From a virus, in the IMG/VR virus record IMGVR_UViG_3300033149_006423, positions 1 through 41,888 of that record: a stretch of 41,888 bases of DNA; one strand, 5' to 3'. Positions within the stretch are counted from its first letter, which is position 1. Each line of letters starts with the position of its first letter. A program made the position numbers and the translations under genes. The notes under the pieces are model-generated. The model made no database searches. It saw only the letters and a program-made list of their open reading frames with translations, and had not been told where the DNA came from. Shown one piece after another: positions 37,122 to 41,888 of the stretch.

Positions 37122-38418
37122 TAACAAAAATTTAGAGCTTGACGTGCTGGCAACCCTGGTGTTTGGAAATGAGCAGCACAAGATTACTATGCTGGACGAA
37201 GAGGACTTTTACAGCCTGGATACCAGAGATATATTTAGAACTTTCCTTAAAACCTATAACCAGAAGGGAGTAATAGACGCCTCTATCCTTTCCAATGAAT
37301 CTAACTACACCCTGATAGTAAACCGCAATACGGCAATCCTACCCTCCCAGCTTGACTTAAGGATAGGGGAGCTTAAAGACCTGACGGGTAGGAGGAAAAT
37401 AAAAGCAATATCGGAACAAGCGAATATTATGGCCCAGGAAAATAAGTCATCGCAGGAAATAAGAAACTGGCAGATAGGAGAACTGGAGAAAATAAGGATG
37501 GTAAAAGATCCCAAGGTGGAAGAGCTGGACCAGCGGTTTGAGGATATCCTGGGAGGAAACCAGACATTGAGTGTCCTTAGCGGTTACAGGAAGTTTGATT
37601 ACCTGGTGGGCGGTTTCCTGGAAGGCACTTTCAACGTAATTGCGGCAGGGCAGGGAGTAGGGAAAACTACTTTGGCAGTAAACATGATGTGCAATATCTG
37701 TAAGCGAGGCAAAAGAGTATTGTTTGCAACTATTGAGATGAGCCCCCAGCTTCTCTATTCCAAAATTATATCTCACCTGACTGGTATATCCTACCGGGAA
37801 ATACTTATGGGTAAGGTTAGAAGAGATGATAAATGGGTAGAGTTTGGCGAGTGGGAGTGGAAAAGGATAAACCAGGCAAGGGCAGAGGTAGCGAGTTACA
37901 GCCTTGAACTGTTCGGTGAGCGGGGGATGACTACCGCAGACATCAAGTCCAAGATAATAGAGATTGGAGGCTGCGATATTGTCTTTGTGGATTACCTTCA
38001 AATGCTTATCCCGGTAGAAGCGGGCAGAAGCAATTATGAAAAGATATCCAATGTTGCGGCTGAGCTTAAGAACGTGGCTTTGGAGACTACCGTACCTCTG
38101 GTGGTTATCTCTTCCATTAACCGGGATTATTCTGACCGTTCTGATTATAAGCCCCAGATAGCAGACCTGAGGGGAAGCGGTGAAATAGAGTTTGCTGCTG
38201 ATATGGTGATACTGCTCCACCGGGAAAGTGCTTTCCGGAAGGCAAGACCGGGAGAGGATGAGATAGAGTTTGAACACCACGGGGAGCTGATAGTAGCCAA
38301 GGATCGGTGCGGCGAAAGCAATCTGGTTATAAGGCTTTACTTTGACGGGGCGAGAAGTCTTATAACCGAAGCGACAGAAATTAAACAGGAAAAGTTAAGG
38401 AGTGATATATATGGTTAA
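37096..38418 (+). CDS. dnaB: DnaB-like replicative helicase
   Basis: The start is ATG 37096 (AAAGGAGCAAG upstream, 26-bp overlap with the initiator); longer frames to 36970 lie inside the initiator. The 440-residue protein has a DnaB N-terminal helical domain and RecA-like motor: Walker A GQGVGK190TT, Walker B IVFVDYLQ, SSINRDYSDR and DLRGSGEIEFAADMVILL. It unwinds the fork at the phage origin. Confidence 0.9.
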   Translation: MSRRTNMCNNKNLELDVLATLVFGNEQHKITMLDEEDFYSLDTRDIFRTFLKTYNQKGVIDASILSNESNYTLIVNRNTAILPSQLDLRIGELKDLTGRRKIKAISEQANIMAQENKSSQEIRNWQIGELEKIRMVKDPKVEELDQRFEDILGGNQTLSVLSGYRKFDYLVGGFLEGTFNVIAAGQGVGKTTLAVNMMCNICKRGKRVLFATIEMSPQLLYSKIISHLTGISYREILMGKVRRDDKWVEFGEWEWKRINQARAEVASYSLELFGERGMTTADIKSKIIEIGGCDIVFVDYLQMLIPVEAGRSNYEKISNVAAELKNVALETTVPLVVISSINRDYSDRSDYKPQIADLRGSGEIEFAADMVILLHRESAFRKARPGEDEIEFEHHGELIVAKDRCGESNLVIRLYFDGARSLITEATEIKQEKLRSDIYG

Positions 38419-38773
38419 ATCTCTTTTGCCGGGAAAATTTGAAGATTTGCTTAAAAGTAATTCTCGTAACTGCTTAAATTGTATCCATTTCAAACTGATA
38501 GACGAAACCAAAAACCTTAAAAACTGGATAAGGGGGACGGGATACAAATACGGTACGGGCCCCCTGGTTATTAGGAAATACAGAGGCATTTTAGACCTCT
38601 CAGCCCAGTGCGAGTTTGCAGGCACAGGCAAGATACCTAAGGAGCTGGAAGCTCCGGTAAAGCTTAATACCTTTTATTTCTATTCAAGGCAGAGATTGGA
38701 AAATGAGAGGATTTGCAGGCTGTTTGACGGAGACTTTAAAAAAGAAAAGGTAAAGGTAAATGAAACTTTATAA
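38411..38773 (+). CDS. Cys-containing protein after helicase, unknown
   Basis: ATG 38411 has AAGGAG eight bases upstream and lies inside the helicase end. The 120-residue protein carries NCLNCIHF, QCEF and ICRLF, a four-Cys set that may form a zinc site seen in several phage proteins of this shape. Function is unknown; the replication-operon context is the only clue. Confidence 0.6.
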   Translation: MVKSLLPGKFEDLLKSNSRNCLNCIHFKLIDETKNLKNWIRGTGYKYGTGPLVIRKYRGILDLSAQCEFAGTGKIPKELEAPVKLNTFYFYSRQRLENERICRLFDGDFKKEKVKVNETL

Positions 38774-38972
38774 ATGCATAGTCTGCGGACATTTAGGCGG
38801 CAGGGATGAATTCAACAGCACTTTGGAAGGAAGAGAATTGTGTAAAAGTAATGGAACATGGGAGTGTGTGCGCAAGTACTATAATGGTGTCTTTGCAGGC
38901 TATAAGCGGAGAAAACAGATGGATAAAGACTGGAGAAAAAGGAAAAAGGAAGGAGTGATAACAAATGCTTAA
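38760..38972 (+). CDS. Small zinc-ribbon, basic
   Basis: The 70-residue protein has CIVCGH near the start and two later cysteines (ELCKSNGTWECVRKYY). A very basic C-terminus (YKRRKQMDKDWRKRKKEG) suggests nucleic-acid binding. It overlaps both neighbours by a few bases. No family is recognised. Confidence 0.6.
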   Translation: MKLYKCIVCGHLGGRDEFNSTLEGRELCKSNGTWECVRKYYNGVFAGYKRRKQMDKDWRKRKKEGVITNA

Positions 38973-39357
38973 GGTAGGTCCTGATTTGGAAATTGAGGTA
39001 AATAAGAACGGCGGCAAGCAGTCGGTGGTGCATTACCGCTTTGACCTGCTTCCTTCTGAAGCTTTGTTTGAAGTAGCAAAGGTGGTTAAGAAGGGGGCTG
39101 ATAAGTACGGTAAGTGGAACTGGGTAAAGATAGGCACACAGGAACACATAAACCATGCCCTGATACACCTTAGGGCTGAACTGGCGGGAGACAATCAGGA
39201 AAACCACCTGGCTCACGCTGCCTGTAGGGTCTTGTTTGCTATCTATACCAGAAAGAAAGAGAAAGAAAAGGAAAAATACGGAAGTATAAAGGTAGATAAG
39301 GATAGAGTAGATAAACTGATAAAACAATTAGCAAAGCAGGCAAATATAACTGACTAA
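38965..39357 (+). CDS. MazG-like dATP/dGTP diphosphohydrolase family protein (DUF5664 type)
   Basis: The 130-residue protein has KKGADKYGKWNWVKIG, HINHALIHLRAELAGD and ENHLAHAACRVLFAIY, the hallmark string of the DUF5664 phage nucleotide-pyrophosphohydrolase-like family with an all-helical MazG-type fold. It probably adjusts dNTP pools. Ribosome site AAGGAAGGAGTGATAACAA. Substrate is not established here. Confidence 0.72.
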   Translation: MLKVGPDLEIEVNKNGGKQSVVHYRFDLLPSEALFEVAKVVKKGADKYGKWNWVKIGTQEHINHALIHLRAELAGDNQENHLAHAACRVLFAIYTRKKEKEKEKYGSIKVDKDRVDKLIKQLAKQANITD

Positions 39358-39369
39358 AAAGAGGTTTAA

Positions 39370-39768
39370 ATGGTAACAAAAGAGAAAACAGAGAAAGGCA
39401 GAGCCGCTGTTCGTAAAGGCAAACGTGGCGAAAAGAAAGTTATAGCTATATATAATAAGTTTGATTTCTGCGAGGTATGGCAGCAGCCAGCCAGTGGTGC
39501 GTCCCCCAACCCCAAATATAAGCAGGACTTATATATCAGGATAAGGATAGGTAAATCGGAATGGGAAATTAAAGATGAGAATAAATACTTTAACAGGATG
39601 TCGATATTCAGATGGTGGGATAAGCTGATTGCTACCCTGCATAGGGGCTATATGCCGGTACTGACTTTGGGAGAAAATTATTCTGATATCCTGATAAGTT
39701 TAAGGCTGTATGACTTTTTGGGGATACTTAATGAACTTAAGGAGCAAATAGGAGACGGGAAAGAGTGA
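39370..39768 (+). CDS. Holliday-junction-resolvase-like PD-(D/E)XK nuclease
   Basis: The protein of 132 residues has KGKRGEKKVIAIYNKFDF, ASGASPNPKYKQDLYI (D of the core) and SEWEIKDENKYF (ExK core), followed by FRWWDKL. This is the layout of Hjc-like phage resolvases that cut recombination or replication junctions before packaging. It overlaps the methyltransferase start. Confidence 0.72.
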   Translation: MVTKEKTEKGRAAVRKGKRGEKKVIAIYNKFDFCEVWQQPASGASPNPKYKQDLYIRIRIGKSEWEIKDENKYFNRMSIFRWWDKLIATLHRGYMPVLTLGENYSDILISLRLYDFLGILNELKEQIGDGKE

Positions 39769-40346
39769 TACTTCCTAATAAAAAATACAATATTGTGCTG
39801 GCAGACCCGCCCTGGACTTATAGAAAATCAGGAAGCATTAAGTCTGCAAGAGGATTGGCAAAGAAATATTACCCTACTATGGAACTGGAAGATATCAAAA
39901 GTTTGCCAGTGTGGGATATTTTAGATACAAACTGCTACCTGTTTCTGTGGGTAACTGCTCCCTGTATGCCGGAAGGTTTAGAAGTTTTGGGTAGTTGGGG
40001 ATTTAGCTTTTTTACCATAGCCTTTACATGGATTAAGACTAATAAGAAATCCGGTACTTTATTTTGGGGAATGGGTAATGCTACAAGAGCCAATCCTGAA
40101 TATGTTTTGCTGGGCAGAAAAGGCAAGTTGAAAAGAATCGCCAAAAACGTTCACTCGGTTATTATCAGCCCGGTAGAAAGGCATAGCAAAAAGCCGGATA
40201 TTTTAAGGGATAAGATTGTCCAGTTATATGGTGATTTGCCCCGTATTGAGCTGTTTGCAAGACAAAAAGCCAAAGGGTGGGATGCCTGGGGTAACGAAGA
40301 ATTAGAGGAAGCATATATTCAAGACGAATTATTAAGCATTAAGTGA
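39765..40346 (+). CDS. MT-A70-family N6-adenine methyltransferase
   Basis: The 193-residue protein starts at GTG 39765 overlapping the previous stop. The catalytic motif D14PPW lies in VLADPPWTYR; KYYPTMELEDI and HSVIISPVERHSKKPDIL match the family, whose phage members are usually orphan DNA adenine methylases protecting against restriction. No matching endonuclease is present. Confidence 0.87.
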   Translation: MILPNKKYNIVLADPPWTYRKSGSIKSARGLAKKYYPTMELEDIKSLPVWDILDTNCYLFLWVTAPCMPEGLEVLGSWGFSFFTIAFTWIKTNKKSGTLFWGMGNATRANPEYVLLGRKGKLKRIAKNVHSVIISPVERHSKKPDILRDKIVQLYGDLPRIELFARQKAKGWDAWGNEELEEAYIQDELLSIK

Positions 40347-40353
40347 AGGTAAT

Positions 40354-40395
40354 ATGAATAATATACAAAAAAATGTATATAAGAATAATTATTAA
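40354..40395 (+). CDS. Possible 13-residue leader peptide
   Basis: AAGGTAAT precedes an ATG with 13 codons (MNNIQKNVYKNNY). ATATAC-AAAAAAAT-GTATAT (40360-40380) forms a hairpin inside it, before the GGGTGGAGTGATAA ribosome site of the next gene. It could be a small leader or chance. Confidence 0.25.
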   Translation: MNNIQKNVYKNNY

Positions 40396-40415
40396 ATAGT
40401 AGGGTGGAGTGATAA

Positions 40416-40823
40416 ATGATATTGCTAAAACAAAAGCGGGATACTAAAAAAATAAAGGTATATGTAGCCGGACCCATGAGTGGTAACGAGCTTGACTACC
40501 TTAAGAATATCAGGCGGGGAATAAGGGCTTCGGTGGAGCTGCTGCTGAAAGGCTTCGTACCCTTCTCCCCGTTTATAGATTATCCCTTCTTTTTGGCACT
40601 GAGGGAAGGGGAAGAGATAACCGCCAAGCAGATTAAAAGCTATTCTTTAGAGTGGCTGGAAGTCTGCGATGCGGTACTGGTGCTTGAAGGCTATGAATAT
40701 TCAGAAGGTACTCAGGCAGAGATAGCAAGGGCGGTGGAGCTGGACATACCGGTATTTTACAGCATGGAAGACTTAATTGAGTGGTATGAGGACGTTAGGT
40801 TAATGACGAAAAAGGTAAGATGA
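40416..40823 (+). CDS. Nucleoside 2-deoxyribosyltransferase-like protein (DUF4406 type)
   Basis: Of the 135 residues, IKVYVAGPMSG then RGIRASVELLLKGFVPFSP, SLEWLEVCDAVLVL and SEGTQAEIARAVELDIPVFY match the deoxyribosyltransferase fold, with an active-site-like D/E pair in the last two blocks. In phages these proteins are linked to nucleotide exchange or remain unassigned. It overlaps the radical SAM start by ATGA. Confidence 0.75.
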   Translation: MILLKQKRDTKKIKVYVAGPMSGNELDYLKNIRRGIRASVELLLKGFVPFSPFIDYPFFLALREGEEITAKQIKSYSLEWLEVCDAVLVLEGYEYSEGTQAEIARAVELDIPVFYSMEDLIEWYEDVRLMTKKVR

Positions 40824-41698
40824 AAATATTAATTATTGATGTTGATAGTAAAATTCCCAATCTGGCTTTGAAAAAGATAGAAAAATATCACCTGGATAGG
40901 GGAGATGAAGTTATCTGGGATATACCTCTATATGCTCATATATCTGACAAGATTTATGTGTCTTGTGTGTTTGCAAAAAATAAAAACAAAGCTAAGGAGT
41001 GGGAAGGTAGGGCTTTGATTGGGGGTAGTGGCTATAGTTTGGATATAGAACTTCCAGCAGAAATAGAAAAAATAAAACCACGGATAAATTTAGGATTTAC
41101 CACCAGGGGTTGTATCCGTAACTGTAAGTTTTGTATTGTGCCCAAAAAAGAAGGCGGGATTCATATAGTTGGTGATTTGCTGGATTTGTGGGATGGGAAG
41201 TCCAAAGACGTGGTTCTGCTTGATAATAACATTTTAGCATTACCAAAACATTTTAAGTTTATCTGTAGGCAGGCAAGAGAAAATAATATCAGGCTGGATT
41301 TCAATCAAGGGTTGGATTGCAGGCTCTTAACTGATGAAATTTGTAGGGAGTTAAAACAGACGAAATTAAAAGATTTAAGATTTGCCTATGATGATATTGG
41401 GAATTTTAAATCAGTTAAAAGGGCGTTGGATTTACTTGATAAATATAATTTACATCATACATTCTGGTATGTACTTATTGGTTTTAATTCCACACTTGAG
41501 GAAGATTTGGAACGTGTAAATTATTTAAAGTCAAGAAATCAGAGGGTATTTGCTATGAGATATAACTTTAATAGAACCGATAGGCGATTAATGATGTTTG
41601 CAAGGTGGGTAAACAAGCAAGATTGGTTTCAAGCAATTACCTGGCAACAGTTTTTAGAGAGGAATTATAAATATGAAAAAGGATTGGAGGCAAAATGA
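40820..41698 (+). CDS. Radical SAM enzyme, phage type, unknown substrate
   Basis: The 292-residue protein holds the Fe4S4/SAM motif C98-x3-C102-x2-C105 (RGCIRNCKFC) in a partial TIM barrel. It continues with FNQGLDCRLLTDEI and YNLHHTFWYVLIGFN, as seen in barrel strands of the phage radical SAM group. No B12 domain or SPASM domain is seen; the N-terminal 90 residues may be a Rossmann-like B12-style fold without its ligand. It is coupled to the deoxyribosyltransferase-like gene. Substrate may be a nucleotide, RNA or protein; unknown. Confidence 0.85.
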   Translation: MKILIIDVDSKIPNLALKKIEKYHLDRGDEVIWDIPLYAHISDKIYVSCVFAKNKNKAKEWEGRALIGGSGYSLDIELPAEIEKIKPRINLGFTTRGCIRNCKFCIVPKKEGGIHIVGDLLDLWDGKSKDVVLLDNNILALPKHFKFICRQARENNIRLDFNQGLDCRLLTDEICRELKQTKLKDLRFAYDDIGNFKSVKRALDLLDKYNLHHTFWYVLIGFNSTLEEDLERVNYLKSRNQRVFAMRYNFNRTDRRLMMFARWVNKQDWFQAITWQQFLERNYKYEKGLEAK

Positions 41699-41751
41699 AC
41701 TTTAGCAAAGAATATATCAAAGAATGTAATTATTATGAAGGAGAGAAATAA
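41695..41751 (+). pseudogene. 18-codon remnant duplicating the start of the gene at 98
   Basis: ATGA overlap with the radical SAM stop, then FSKEYIKECNYYEGEK and a stop that overlaps the next ATG. The string KEYIKEC matches the N-terminus of the gene at 98 (KYFTKEYIKECDCEQ) at nearly every residue. Its end contains GAAGGAGAG, the ribosome site of the next gene. It looks like a degraded paralogue kept for translational coupling. Confidence 0.6.
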
Positions 41752-41888
41752 TGAGAAAATTAATACTGACTATTATTAGAATTTCATTAACAATTGTTAT
41801 ATTAATTTTTGTTTGGTTAAATGCTCATTGGGCAGTAGCTCTTTTATTAACTTTAGCAAGTATAAGATTTGAGTGTGAGGATTATATT
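41751..41888 (+). CDS. Small two-segment membrane protein, 5' part (continues at 1-101)
   Basis: ATG 41751 follows GAAGGAGAGAAAT. The frame is open to the end of the window and, through the terminal repeat, continues to the stop at 99-101 (52 residues in all). Two hydrophobic stretches (LTIVILIFVWL and WAVALLLTLASI) around HN-type polar residues suggest a small integral membrane protein. Function is unknown. Confidence 0.75.
   Translation, partial: MRKLILTIIRISLTIVILIFVWLNAHWAVALLLTLASIRFECEDYI
41809..41888. repeat. Terminal direct repeat, right copy
   Basis: Identical to bases 1-80. See the left copy: the overlap closes the molecule into a circle of about 41,808 bp. Confidence 0.95.

Noticed and set aside
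37447-38280. 277-codon frame antisense to the DnaB helicase
   Set aside because: The helicase motifs are intact on the + strand; the antisense product has no recognisable features.

Overview
The window is a complete short-tailed (podovirus-like) temperate phage genome that is circular or circularly permuted. The first 80 bases are repeated exactly as the last 80, and a small membrane-protein gene reads through that joint, so the unique length is about 41,808 bp. Strong AGGAGG-type ribosome sites, TTG starts, a glucosaminidase plus M15 endolysin, a large serine integrase and a radical SAM enzyme point to an anaerobic Gram-positive host, probably Bacillota (Clostridia-like). That host call is inference.

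Layout. (1) 33.6-41.9 kb, continuing through the joint to about 2.5 kb, + strand: replication, recombination and accessory genes. These are a Cas4-like nuclease, ERF annealing protein, SSB, winged-helix initiator, DnaB helicase, MazG-like protein, resolvase-like nuclease, MT-A70 methyltransferase, deoxyribosyltransferase-like protein, radical SAM protein and several small proteins, closed by a terminator at 2.57 kb. (2) 2.65-2.80 kb: a self-contained promoter, tRNA-like gene and two-way terminator. (3) 27.1 down to 2.85 kb, - strand: late genes. From upstream to downstream these are small unknowns, a trypsin-like protease, a tRNA/structured-RNA island, small and large terminase, portal, scaffold, SU10-like capsid protein, connectors, tail proteins, a 1405-residue ejection-type protein, holin-like proteins, two lysins, an exonuclease, a zinc ribbon and a holin. 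A secreted lipoprotein protease sits inside this block as a separately transcribed moron. (4) 27.1-28.3 kb: a control region with two small sigma/ArpU-like regulators on the - strand. (5) 28.3-31.4 kb, + strand: an early operon of small proteins, led by a stand-alone RNA polymerase alpha-CTD mimic. (6) 31.5-33.6 kb: putative attP, serine integrase and XRE repressor.

How it fits together. The repressor probably binds a long inverted repeat at 33.5 kb and controls the replication operon. A separate near-consensus promoter at 28.26 kb, with an internal dyad, drives the early operon. The sigma-like proteins probably turn on the late genes from a region with repeated TAGTAA half-sites. Replication may start at 11-bp iterons found both inside the initiator gene and, with the same AT-rich block, in a non-coding gap 11 kb away, an arrangement like oriL/oriR of phage SPP1.

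Most unusual observations: the alpha-CTD mimic beside split sigma-like genes; two tRNA-like genes with tmRNA-type, G3-U70 (alanine identity) acceptor ends; a roughly 1-kb structured RNA island holding tRNAs; a covarying RNA element present twice in the early operon; the two-site iteron origin; a symmetric 50-bp putative attP; and a 22-bp tandem duplication that has frameshifted a small gene.
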